Both the position numbers and the translations under genes were made by a program. From Candidatus Nitrosymbiomonas proteolyticus (GTDB lineage: Bacteria; Armatimonadota; Fimbriimonadia; Fimbriimonadales; Fimbriimonadaceae), in NCBI GenBank assembly GCA_017347465.1, contig AP021858.1:1-64000 (forward strand): a DNA stretch of 64,000 nt, written 5' to 3'. Below, one piece after another: positions 8,396 to 16,684 of the stretch (its first letter is position 1; every line of letters starts with the position of its first letter). Below the pieces are notes generated by a model. That model saw only the letters and a list, made by a program, of their open reading frames with translations, searched no databases and had not been told where the DNA came from.

Positions 8396-10060
8396 ATGCG
8401 ATTGACGCGGATTCTGGTCATCACGGCCGCCTTTGCTGGGCTCGCGGTCTTTTCTCAGGCCCAGTTCACGGGCCCAACCCCTCTGGCTTGGCGCTGGGCA
8501 AACCCCACGACAGTGCCTTCATACGGGGCGCCTGTCGTCCGAGGCGACGACGTGTTTCTCGCGGTCGGCAACCGAATGTTCTGCGTCGATCGCCGCAACG
8601 GGAACACCAAGTGGAAATACCCGCAGGTCGAGGCGATCCCTGCGTATTTCCGGTCGGGCGCCGTACTCGCGGGCGACACCCTCGTGGCCGCAGCGGACAA
8701 CCAGTTGCTGTACGCTGTCGATGCCGCCACAGGTGCGCCCAAGTGGCAGTATTCCGCCGCTTCGCCGATCTTCGGCCAGCCTGTCGTCGTCGCGGACGCG
8801 ATCGTCTTCAAGCTGAGCGACAACACCCTCGTAGCGGTGAAATCCGAGACCGGCGAGCTGATTTGGTCCGCTCCCTACCGGGTGTTCAACGGACTCAACG
8901 GCGGGCTTTGCGGGTTTGAAACGGGCGTCATCTACATGACCCAGAATTCCGAGATCGTCCACCTCAACGTTCCGACAGGACGCGAGCTTTGGCGCAAGCG
9001 CTTCACCGTCGTTTACGGCGACTCCACTCCCATACTCTATAGCGACACGCTTTACGTGAACAACGGCACTTGGGTCGCCGCGCTCAACGCGATCACCGGG
9101 ACCGTTCGCTGGCAACAGAACGTGGGCGAAATGCTCGCGTTTAGCCCCGCGGTGTCCGTCGAGGGCGTGTTCGTCGTCACTCGAGAAGGTAAGGCTTATG
9201 TTTTTGACACTCTCACGGGACGCCCGAAACTGCGAACCCCGGTCGTTCTGGGCTCAACGCCCACGGTGCAGCCTTCGGCCGTAGGCAAGATGTACCTCGC
9301 GCCGCTTTCCAGTGGGGCGATGGTGGTCGTCAACCCGACCGACGGAGCGATCGTCTGGTCGTATCTGATTCGGCCGCTCGTCGAGGGCATGAAGGCGAGC
9401 GCTTCGTCGACGACCTCGGGAGGCCGGGGCGGAGCTGAGGCCGGAGGAGCAGGTGGAGGCGCTGGTGGCGGCCGCGGCGGCCTCAGTGGAGGCGCGGGCG
9501 GACTGGCCGGTGGAGGGGCCGGAGGAGGCACCCAAACTGAGGAGCGAATCATCGCCGTGCCCGCATCAGGACAAACGGTGCTCGTCGGAAAGACTCTTCT
9601 CGTTCCTGCCAGCGACGGTAGCTTGCTCGCTTTTGATCCCGAATTGGGCGTCGATCTAACGGGCCCCGACGTGAGAATGGTTTGGCCCACGCCTGGCGAT
9701 CAAGTCGGAGGCACTCCGCCCCTCGAACTCATCTTCCGTATCGACGATTTGGCCTCGGGAGTCAACAGCTCGACCCTCAAGATCACGGTCAACGATAAGG
9801 AGATGGAGTTCGACTACGGCCGCGATGGCTTTGCGATCGTTCGAATTTCGCGGTTTACGAAGAACACGCCCCTGCAAGACGGCCGCAAGTCGATCAAAGT
9901 TACGGTCACCGACTGGTTGGGCAACACCACCGTTGCCGAGTATTCGCTCACGATCGACAACACGTTGCCCGTTCCGGTGCGTCCGGGTACCGAGTCCACC
10001 ACAACGGGCGGTACGCGACCCGGCGGTGGCGGCGGACGGGGTGGGGGCGGTACCCGCTGA
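8396..10060 (+). CDS. Exported PQQ-like beta-propeller protein with glycine-rich linkers
   Basis: The 554-residue protein starts with a signal peptide (ILVITAAFAGLAVFSQAQ). About seven PQQ/BamB-like repeats follow, with motifs such as YAVDAATGAPKWQY, VAVKSETGELIW and AALNAITGTVRWQ. A glycine-rich stretch at about residues 345-385 is followed by a short propeller remnant, an Ig-like segment (VRMVWPTPGDQVGGTPPLEL) and a Gly/Arg-rich tail. An ATG at 8348 is in frame, but the start at 8396 has AAGGAG at 8380-8385 and directly yields a signal peptide. Function is unknown; it is likely a periplasmic or surface scaffold. Confidence 0.8.
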   Translation: MRLTRILVITAAFAGLAVFSQAQFTGPTPLAWRWANPTTVPSYGAPVVRGDDVFLAVGNRMFCVDRRNGNTKWKYPQVEAIPAYFRSGAVLAGDTLVAAADNQLLYAVDAATGAPKWQYSAASPIFGQPVVVADAIVFKLSDNTLVAVKSETGELIWSAPYRVFNGLNGGLCGFETGVIYMTQNSEIVHLNVPTGRELWRKRFTVVYGDSTPILYSDTLYVNNGTWVAALNAITGTVRWQQNVGEMLAFSPAVSVEGVFVVTREGKAYVFDTLTGRPKLRTPVVLGSTPTVQPSAVGKMYLAPLSSGAMVVVNPTDGAIVWSYLIRPLVEGMKASASSTTSGGRGGAEAGGAGGGAGGGRGGLSGGAGGLAGGGAGGGTQTEERIIAVPASGQTVLVGKTLLVPASDGSLLAFDPELGVDLTGPDVRMVWPTPGDQVGGTPPLELIFRIDDLASGVNSSTLKITVNDKEMEFDYGRDGFAIVRISRFTKNTPLQDGRKSIKVTVTDWLGNTTVAEYSLTIDNTLPVPVRPGTESTTTGGTRPGGGGGRGGGGTR

Positions 10061-10087
10061 TCGGGACGCCTTCACGGGTGCGAACCG

Positions 10088-11161
10088 ATGAGCGAGATCG
10101 CGCTCTGGCAACTGTTGGCGAGCGCTAACGTCCCGCCCTGGAAGGCCGAGCAAATCGTTCAGGCCGTTCGCGTTCCGCGTATCGTAGCCGAGCCGTCGGG
10201 TGTGCAGTCCTACGAGCACGTGCGCCAGGCTCTGCTCAGGCAGCCTTCACTTTTCGACACAGAACGAGAGAGAATCGTCAAGGCGAACCTCGAACCCGTG
10301 GCCAAAGCGGTGTTCGGCGGCGTTCGAATGACCTCTCGCAAGACCCTTCCCCGACGAATCCGCGCTGTGGACGACTTCCCAGCGGCGCTGTTTACCCGGG
10401 GCGACCCTTCGGTGCTCGAACGCCCCACCGTTGCGATCGCGGGCACTCGGGCGGCCTCGCCCTATGGCAAAGCGGCGGCGATCAAGTTCGCGGAAGAGCT
10501 TGCGAATCGAGGCGTGACGATCCTCACCGGAGGAGCGCTTGGAATCGAAGCCGCGGCGCACTCTGGGGCATTCGCGGCGGGCGGACCCTCGGTGGCCCTG
10601 CCCGCGGCGGGTGTGGACAAGGCGTACCCGGCGTCCCACAACACTCTGTTCGAACGCATCACCGATAACGGCTGCCTCATGAGCCCGTTTCCCCTCGGAA
10701 CCGTTATGCACGCCCACCTGTTTTCGTTTCGCAATCGCGTGATCGCCGCGCTCGCGGACGCCGTCTTGATGATCGAGGCACCCGAAGGCAGCGGGTCGCT
10801 TTCCACCGCCAACGCCGCAGCCGAACTCGGCCGTCAGGTCTTCGTAGTGCCCAGCAACATCACCTCGCTCTCGTTTCGGGGGTCGCACGCGCTGATTCGG
10901 ATGGGCGCGACCCTCGTCGATCATCCCGACCAGGTGCTTCTCGACCTCGGGCTCCCGACTTCCCCACCCAAGCCGACGCCTGAATCCCTGACCGAGTCCC
11001 AGCAGAAGATTCTCGAAGCGATCGGAACGAACCTGGCTTCCACCGACCAGATCACCGAGGCCACGGGCTTGGAACCCTCCACGGTCATGGCGGAGCTCAC
11101 CGTACTCGAATTCTCCGGCAAGGTCATTCGCTCGCAAGAGGGGTATTCGGTTTGCCCGTGA
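10088..11161 (+). CDS. dprA: DNA-processing protein DprA
   Basis: Loads RecA on incoming single-stranded DNA during natural transformation. The 357-residue protein has a degenerate N-terminal helical domain and then the Rossmann-like DprA core. Recognisable are VAIAGTRAASPYGK near residues 118-131, TGGALGIEAAAHSGA and LFSFRNRVIAALADAVLMIEA. The C-terminal winged helix (about 300-357, SQQKILEAIG to SQEGYSVCP) is complete. Its end overlaps the start of nagA by 10 nt. Confidence 0.93.
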   Translation: MSEIALWQLLASANVPPWKAEQIVQAVRVPRIVAEPSGVQSYEHVRQALLRQPSLFDTERERIVKANLEPVAKAVFGGVRMTSRKTLPRRIRAVDDFPAALFTRGDPSVLERPTVAIAGTRAASPYGKAAAIKFAEELANRGVTILTGGALGIEAAAHSGAFAAGGPSVALPAAGVDKAYPASHNTLFERITDNGCLMSPFPLGTVMHAHLFSFRNRVIAALADAVLMIEAPEGSGSLSTANAAAELGRQVFVVPSNITSLSFRGSHALIRMGATLVDHPDQVLLDLGLPTSPPKPTPESLTESQQKILEAIGTNLASTDQITEATGLEPSTVMAELTVLEFSGKVIRSQEGYSVCP

Positions 11162-12213
11162 CGCGTTTCCTGACTTTGGGGAGCGCAGGGTTCGGGGTTT
11201 ATGAACCTGAAGAAGGCCTCCCTCCGGGTTCGTGGAAACGGGTCGAAGCCCCTGCGGACGCCGTCCTTTGCCCGGGTTTCGTCGACATCCACATTCACGG
11301 CGCGCTCGGAATCGACACGATGACGGCTTCGCCCGAGGAGTTCGTGAGTCTCTGCGACTGGCTCGCCGAACAAGGGTACGAGCGTTGGCTCCCGACGACC
11401 GTTTGTTGCAAGGCCGACGCCGCGCTTTCAGTGGCAGAGCGCTTGCCCGAGCACCCGATGATAGCGGGGTTCCACCTCGAAGGCCCCTTTCTCAGCCCCA
11501 AGTTCCCGGGCGCGCAGCCCGAATCCGAAATCGCCCCACCGCCCGCTTTCGACGATCCTGCTTGGTGCCCCGTTTTCCGGCACCCCAAGCTGAAGATCGT
11601 GACCCTCGCTCCTGAGCGGGAGGGCGCATTGCCCCTCATTTCCGCGCTCGCAAAGCGGGGCGTCGCCGTCAGCATGGGTCACACCGACGCTACATTCGAC
11701 GAAGCCTCCAGAGGGTTCTCCGCGGGACTCAGGAGCGCGACTCACACGTTCAACGCCATGCGCGGCCTTCATCACCGCGAGCCCGGCGCGCTTGGATTCG
11801 CGCTTTTTGAGGAAGGGCTCTGCGCGGAGTTGATCTACGACCGCAAGCATGTCAGCCCTGAGGCGGCCTCGATTCTCCTGAAGTGCAAGCGGCCGGACAA
11901 GGTCATCGCAGTGAGCGACAGCTCGCCCGCGACGGGATTGCAGGAGGGTTCAGCGCTCACGCTTTGGGGCAACCGAGCCGAAGTGATCGACGGGAGAGTA
12001 AGGCTCGTCGGAACAAACACGCTCGCCGGCAGCACGAGCACGCTGCTCGATGCGTTTCGCAACCTTGGGGCGGACTTCGGCCTTGAGGTTGCGATCTCCC
12101 TCACGTCGATGAATCCGCGAAGACTTCTGGGGATCGAAGGCCCGCCCGGCGTGCTCCTCACCTTCGGGCTCGACCTGTCTCTCAAGGAGATCGCACATCC
12201 CACGTACCGCTGA
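11152..12213 (+). CDS. nagA: N-acetylglucosamine-6-phosphate deacetylase
   Basis: Releases acetate from GlcNAc-6-P in amino-sugar and cell-wall recycling. The amidohydrolase fold is indicated by GFVDIHIHGALG, HLEGPFLSPKFPGAQ (metal-binding E), VSMGHTDA and the THTFNAMRGLHHREPG segment, plus a late D in VSDSS. At 353 residues it is slightly short for the family. The start is a TTG (11152) inside the dprA 3' end; a GTG at 11158 is also possible. No nagB or kinase gene is adjacent. Confidence 0.9.
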   Translation: MPVTRFLTLGSAGFGVYEPEEGLPPGSWKRVEAPADAVLCPGFVDIHIHGALGIDTMTASPEEFVSLCDWLAEQGYERWLPTTVCCKADAALSVAERLPEHPMIAGFHLEGPFLSPKFPGAQPESEIAPPPAFDDPAWCPVFRHPKLKIVTLAPEREGALPLISALAKRGVAVSMGHTDATFDEASRGFSAGLRSATHTFNAMRGLHHREPGALGFALFEEGLCAELIYDRKHVSPEAASILLKCKRPDKVIAVSDSSPATGLQEGSALTLWGNRAEVIDGRVRLVGTNTLAGSTSTLLDAFRNLGADFGLEVAISLTSMNPRRLLGIEGPPGVLLTFGLDLSLKEIAHPTYR

Positions 12214-12319
12214 ACCGTTCATTGCGATCGTAAGGGCGGCTTCCAGCCCTCGGACTGCTCGGAACGTTCCTCGTCTTGTTCGAAGGATTCCGGGTAGAGT
12301 CTGCTCCTAAGGCAAACCG

Positions 12320-14164
12320 ATGTCGACTTTGGGCCGTATCAAGCACATTCTGTTTGGACGACCGATCCATTCCAAGCTGGCGCACCATGAGCGGCTCGCC
12401 GTGCTACTTGCCCTTCCCGTGTTCGCATCGGACGCGCTTTCCTCAACGGCCTACGCAGGCGAAGAAATCCTTCTGGTTTTGAGGACGGGAGGATCCTCGT
12501 CGCTGTCGCTTCTCACTCCGATTGCCGTCGCACTGGTCCTCTTGCTCTGGACGGTCGTGTTTTCGTATTACCAAACGATTCACGCCTACCCTCAGGGAGG
12601 AGGTTCGTACCGGGTTTCCTCCGAAAACCTCGGGCCATTTTGGGGTCTGATGGCGGGCGGTGCGTTGCTCATCGGCTACGTGCTCACGGTCGCCGTCTCG
12701 GTCGCCGCGGGAGCAGCCGCGATCATCGCCATGCTGCCTATGTTGCAGCCCTATGCGGTCTTGATCGCTTCCGCCTCCGTCGCGCTCATCGCCACGATCA
12801 ACCTACGAGGTGCGCGGGAGAGCGGGCTTGTGTTTGCGGTCCCGACGTACTCCTTCGTCTTGCTGCTCCTCGTGCTGACGGGGACGGGGGCGGTGCTCGC
12901 CGCTTCCGGCCACACCGAACCCCTCGACAACTCTCGGCTCGGATCCGGCGCGGAGGGCCTCGTGGGCCTCGCGTATCTCTTCTTTATCGTCAAGGCGTTC
13001 GTTGCGGGGTGCACAGCTCTCACCGGAACCGAAGCGATCGCGGACGGAGTGCTCGCCTTCAAAGCGCCCGAGGCCAAGAACGCCGCGCACACGCTCGTGC
13101 TCATGGCGGCCCTTCTTTCGATTCTCTTCGTCGGGACGAGTTGGTGTCTCCAGTACTTCCACATTCTGCCGATGGACTTTAGCGAACCGGGATACCGCCC
13201 CGTGATGGCACAACTCGCGGCGGCTCTCTTCGGCGACAACAGCGTCTTCTTCTACCTCACCCAAGCAGCCACGGCGCTGATTCTGTTCTTGGCCGCAAAT
13301 ACGGGTTTTGCCGATTTTCCCCGCCTTTCGATGTTCATGGCCCGCGATGGCTATCTGCCGCGCCAACTCACCTCCCTGGGCGACCGCCTTGTATATCAAA
13401 ACGGCATCCTCACGCTCGCGGTGCTCTCCGTCGGGCTGCTCGCTCTCAAGAACGCGAACACTCACGGCCTGATTCCCCTCTACGCGATCGGCGTCTTCCT
13501 CTCCTTTACTCTGAGTCAGTCGGGGATGGTGGGCTGGTGGCTGAAGTCGAAGCGCCGGTCGTGGAAAAAGTGGGTGAGCTTCGGTGGGGCATTGGTTACG
13601 GCTACAGTGACCGTGATGCTGCTCGTCGGCAGGTGGTCCGAAGGGTCGTGGATTACGCTGGTGGCGCTCGCGGTGTGCCTTGCGTTCTTCTTGCGCATCA
13701 AGAGGCATTACGACTGGCTGGCGAAGAAGCTGAACGTCGAAGAGCGCGACCGGATTCCCAAATCGAAGACCATCGTGCTCTTGCTCGTTCCTCGGCTCCA
13801 CAAAGGGATCCTCGAAGCGATTTCTTACGCGCAGGCGCTCACCAAGGACTGCCGGGCGGTTCATGTCACCTTGGACGAGCGGAGCGCGAAGCGAATCCGA
13901 GACGACTGGATTCGCGTTGGAACGCAGATTCCCCTCGTGATTCTTGAATCGCCCTTCCGATCCCTCGTCGAACCGATCATCGAGTACGTCGATCAGGCGA
14001 TCGCCGAAAACCCAGGTAACACTGTCACGGTGATCGTCCCCCAGGCCATTCCCAAATATGCGTGGCAAGGGCTCCTGCATAGCAACATTGCGACGGTTCT
14101 CAAGAAGAGATTGGCCTCGCGGAAGAACGTGGTAATAACGAACGTGAGGTACTTCTTGGAATGA
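12320..14164 (+). CDS. kimA: KimA-like APC-family potassium importer
   Basis: A 614-residue membrane protein of the APC superfamily with about 12 membrane segments followed by a cytosolic domain of about 150 residues. The segments ASDALSSTAYAGEEIL, YPQGGGSYRVSSENLG, CTALTGTEAI and LAANTGFADFP, and the soluble tail (SKTIVLLLVPRLHKGILEAISYA) match the Bacillus subtilis high-affinity K+ importer KimA along its whole length as I recall that sequence. KimA is inhibited by cyclic di-AMP through its soluble domain. The stop overlaps the next gene by ATGA, so a STAS-USP protein is co-translated. Amino-acid transport is the generic alternative. Confidence 0.85.
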   Translation: MSTLGRIKHILFGRPIHSKLAHHERLAVLLALPVFASDALSSTAYAGEEILLVLRTGGSSSLSLLTPIAVALVLLLWTVVFSYYQTIHAYPQGGGSYRVSSENLGPFWGLMAGGALLIGYVLTVAVSVAAGAAAIIAMLPMLQPYAVLIASASVALIATINLRGARESGLVFAVPTYSFVLLLLVLTGTGAVLAASGHTEPLDNSRLGSGAEGLVGLAYLFFIVKAFVAGCTALTGTEAIADGVLAFKAPEAKNAAHTLVLMAALLSILFVGTSWCLQYFHILPMDFSEPGYRPVMAQLAAALFGDNSVFFYLTQAATALILFLAANTGFADFPRLSMFMARDGYLPRQLTSLGDRLVYQNGILTLAVLSVGLLALKNANTHGLIPLYAIGVFLSFTLSQSGMVGWWLKSKRRSWKKWVSFGGALVTATVTVMLLVGRWSEGSWITLVALAVCLAFFLRIKRHYDWLAKKLNVEERDRIPKSKTIVLLLVPRLHKGILEAISYAQALTKDCRAVHVTLDERSAKRIRDDWIRVGTQIPLVILESPFRSLVEPIIEYVDQAIAENPGNTVTVIVPQAIPKYAWQGLLHSNIATVLKKRLASRKNVVITNVRYFLE

Positions 14165-14946
14165 TCGTTGAATCGTACGAGGACGTGATCCGCCTTTCGG
14201 GCAAGCTGCTGGACAATTTTTGGGAGACCATCCATACGGCGATCTCCCTGACCCTGAAGCGGCACCCCACGGGGGTTATCATCGACTGCTCGGGCATTAC
14301 GGAGTGCAATCACGCCGGCGCGGAGACGTTCGTCAACGCTATGGAATACATTGACTCCCACGACGCGCGGATCATCTGCGTAGGGATGCCGGCTCAGGTA
14401 CTGGAAGTGTTCAAGTCGACGCCTGAAGTGCGTTCGCAACTGCCGATGGCGGATTCGATCGAGCAGGCCCGGCGATCTCTCGACCTTCTCGCCGCAGGGG
14501 GGCCGCAGAAGCGGAAACTGCTGTACCAGCCCCAAAGTAGGGTCGTCTTGCTCCTAACGGGCGATGAAAGGGACAAGGAGGGATGCGCGCAAGCGCAAAG
14601 AGTGGCGGACACCGAGCAGGCTGAGGTCATTCTCACCTACGTGATCTCGGTCCCGCGAGACTTGCCGCTTCAGGCGCCCATGGAACGCGACGAGCAGCGC
14701 GCCCTTGCGGCGGTCGAAGAATCCACGAAGTTCTTTGAGACCAAGGGCATCCCCTCGAAGCCAGTAGTCTCCAGGGCGCGTGACATTGCCTCAGGCCTCG
14801 ACGAGGTCTTGCAGGAACAGAGCGCCAAGAGGCTGGTCGTGCCTCTCTCGGCCAACCCCGACAGGCTCGAAGTCCAGTTGGAACTCGTCCGTTCGATCCT
14901 GACGAAGATCAAGGCGAACGTCGTGTTTTCGACCCCCGCGCACTGA
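14161..14946 (+). CDS. STAS domain - universal stress protein domain fusion, coupled to KimA
   Basis: The 261-residue cytosolic protein has two parts. Residues about 1-110 are STAS-like, with an anti-sigma-antagonist-type beta-alpha core (GVIIDCSGITECNHAGAETF, then ARIICVGMP). Residues about 125-255 are USP-like, running from RVVLLLTGDERDKEG to an end in LTKIKANVVFS. Its ATG lies within the stop of the kimA-like gene (ATGA), implying coupled translation and 1:1 production. I infer a regulatory or nucleotide-sensing partner of the transporter; no ligand can be read from sequence. Confidence 0.75.
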   Translation: MIVESYEDVIRLSGKLLDNFWETIHTAISLTLKRHPTGVIIDCSGITECNHAGAETFVNAMEYIDSHDARIICVGMPAQVLEVFKSTPEVRSQLPMADSIEQARRSLDLLAAGGPQKRKLLYQPQSRVVLLLTGDERDKEGCAQAQRVADTEQAEVILTYVISVPRDLPLQAPMERDEQRALAAVEESTKFFETKGIPSKPVVSRARDIASGLDEVLQEQSAKRLVVPLSANPDRLEVQLELVRSILTKIKANVVFSTPAH

Positions 14947-14948
14947 GT

Positions 14949-15884
14949 TTAGCGCGAATTGGCGGCGCTGGCCTTTTCGAGCCGGTCCCAAACCGCCTCC
15001 CACGAGGGCTCCTCTGGGGGGCGCTCGACAAAGATTTCAGGAGGTCGCTCAGCGTCCAGTTTGTGAAGAGCGTCGTACATCGCAGCGCCGTAAGCGGCCG
15101 GATCGAGGGGCATCTTGATCTGCTTCGACGTCGACGGCTGGTCGAACGTAAGCCCGGTCTGGTCGGGTTCGAGCACGTCGACGAGAACCACCTTCGCTTG
15201 GGGGGCATAGTGCCGGGGATATTGGCCGGGCGAGCGCCGAATCCCATCCGGGGGGACCGAGCCGGGCACAACCTTCAGCGCAGCTTGAATGCTGGCGCGA
15301 GACACGCCACCGGGTCGCAGGATTCGAGGGGGGAACGCCGTTACGTCGATGACGGTCGATTCAAGCCCGATCGAACACGGGCCGCCGTCGATCACCAAAT
15401 CAACGGCTTCGGCTAACTCAGGATCGAGGTGCTCCACCCGCGTTGCCGACAGGCGAGTAAACGGGTTAGCGCTTGGGGCTGCCACGGGCACTCCGGCGTA
15501 CTGAATCACATCGAGAGCGACCGGGTGGTTGGGCATCCGCAACGCCACGGTATCCAGCCCGGCGCAGGTGACGTCGGGGATGGAAGGCTTGCGCTTCACC
15601 ACGAGCGTCAGCGGTCCGGGCCACTCTCGCTCGGCGAGCAGTTCGGCTTCGCGGGGCCATTCCATAGCGAGCTCTTTCGCCTGCTGGACCGAGCCAACGT
15701 GGACGATCAAGGGGTTCTCGAGCGGACGCCGTTTGACTTGATACAGTCGGCAGATCGCGGCTTCATTCAGTGCGTTGGCGGCAAGCCCATAGACGGTCTC
15801 AGTCGGCAAAATCACCAGTCCGCCCTCCCGAATGATGCGCCCGGCTTCCTTGAGACTTTCGCTGGTTGCTTGTAACACCCTCAT
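14949..15884 (-). CDS. sua5: L-threonylcarbamoyladenylate synthase (Sua5/YrdC)
   Basis: Makes threonylcarbamoyl-AMP from Thr, bicarbonate and ATP for the t6A37 modification of tRNAs reading ANN codons. The YrdC domain (residues about 1-200) shows GGLVILPTETVYGLAANA, KRRPLENPLIVHV and the PSANPFTRLS motif. The Sua5-specific C-terminal domain follows the linker SPGQYPRHYAPQAKV. At 311 residues it is the long Sua5 form. Its ATG overlaps the aroE stop by 4 nt, and it is the last gene of the overlapping minus-strand run. Confidence 0.95.
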   Translation of the reverse strand: MRVLQATSESLKEAGRIIREGGLVILPTETVYGLAANALNEAAICRLYQVKRRPLENPLIVHVGSVQQAKELAMEWPREAELLAEREWPGPLTLVVKRKPSIPDVTCAGLDTVALRMPNHPVALDVIQYAGVPVAAPSANPFTRLSATRVEHLDPELAEAVDLVIDGGPCSIGLESTVIDVTAFPPRILRPGGVSRASIQAALKVVPGSVPPDGIRRSPGQYPRHYAPQAKVVLVDVLEPDQTGLTFDQPSTSKQIKMPLDPAAYGAAMYDALHKLDAERPPEIFVERPPEEPSWEAVWDRLEKASAANSR

Positions 15885-16684
15885 CGCAATGCCCTTAGCA
15901 TAGCCTCTTGAGGTATCTGCTTGCCCAACCAGTACTCAAGCGACCGGGCGCCTTGGGCCGCCAGCATGGGCTTTCCGTCCACTGCGACGAACCCTTTCGA
16001 CCTGGCGAGAGCTACGAACGGGGTCGCTTCCTCACCATAACTGAGGTCGTAGAAAAGCGCGCCCGATTCCGCTCGATTCCAATCTAAGTCGGGGACTTCA
16101 CCAAAGAGGGAGGCCGAAGTCGCGTTGATAACCAGGCAGCACTCGCCAGGATCGGGACGATCGAGAGCCTTGGCCCCGCAATCCAGACGCTCAACCAACT
16201 CCTCAGCGCGACTCGGAGTGCGGTTGAACACGCCCACTTGCCACCCAGCGTCGCAAAGGGCGGCCACAACGGCCCTCGCGGCTCCTCCCGCGCCCAATAC
16301 CAGAGCCCGACCGACTCGCTCACACAGCCCATCGAGCGTGTCCATGAAACCGGGCGCGTCGGTGTTCGCGCCTTCCTTTGTGCGGAGATCGACCGTGTTG
16401 GCGGCCTCCACCCGACGGGCGAAATCGGAGAGCGTCTCGCACCACTCCATGGCGTCTTTTTTGTGGGGAACGGTTACGTTTACGCCCCAATACCCTCGCG
16501 CCCGAAGGAAGTCCAGCGTTTCTTTGGCCGAGCCTCCCGGGACGTGAATCGCGACGTACGAGTAGGGGTAGCCCAGTTCAGCCAGCGCACGGGAGTACAT
16601 TTGAGGACCCAGCGAGTGCTTCACGGGGTCGCCGATGACCGCGAACTCCGCTTGCGGGGCTTCTCGCCAGTCAAAGACGCTCAG
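15881..16684 (-). CDS. aroE: Shikimate dehydrogenase, probable CTG start
   Basis: NADPH-dependent reduction of 3-dehydroshikimate to shikimate in aromatic amino acid synthesis. Motifs are FAVIGDPVKHSLGPQMY (substrate site), NVTVPHKKDAM (catalytic K), NTDAPGF, the dinucleotide-binding GAGGAARAV and the NRTPSRAE segment. No ATG, GTG or TTG lies where the family begins. A CTG at 16684-16682, overlapping the upstream stop by 2 nt (CTGA), has GGAGG 7 nt before it. It gives 267 residues, the normal AroE size. The reading frame is open further upstream (ATG at 16861), but that part runs through the upstream gene in another frame. Confidence 0.92.
   Translation of the reverse strand: MSVFDWREAPQAEFAVIGDPVKHSLGPQMYSRALAELGYPYSYVAIHVPGGSAKETLDFLRARGYWGVNVTVPHKKDAMEWCETLSDFARRVEAANTVDLRTKEGANTDAPGFMDTLDGLCERVGRALVLGAGGAARAVVAALCDAGWQVGVFNRTPSRAEELVERLDCGAKALDRPDPGECCLVINATSASLFGEVPDLDWNRAESGALFYDLSYGEEATPFVALARSKGFVAVDGKPMLAAQGARSLEYWLGKQIPQEAMLRALR

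Noticed and set aside
9420-9535. Glycine-rich stretch as collagen-like or silk-like repeat
   Set aside because: It is a low-complexity linker of the propeller protein without a regular GXY period.
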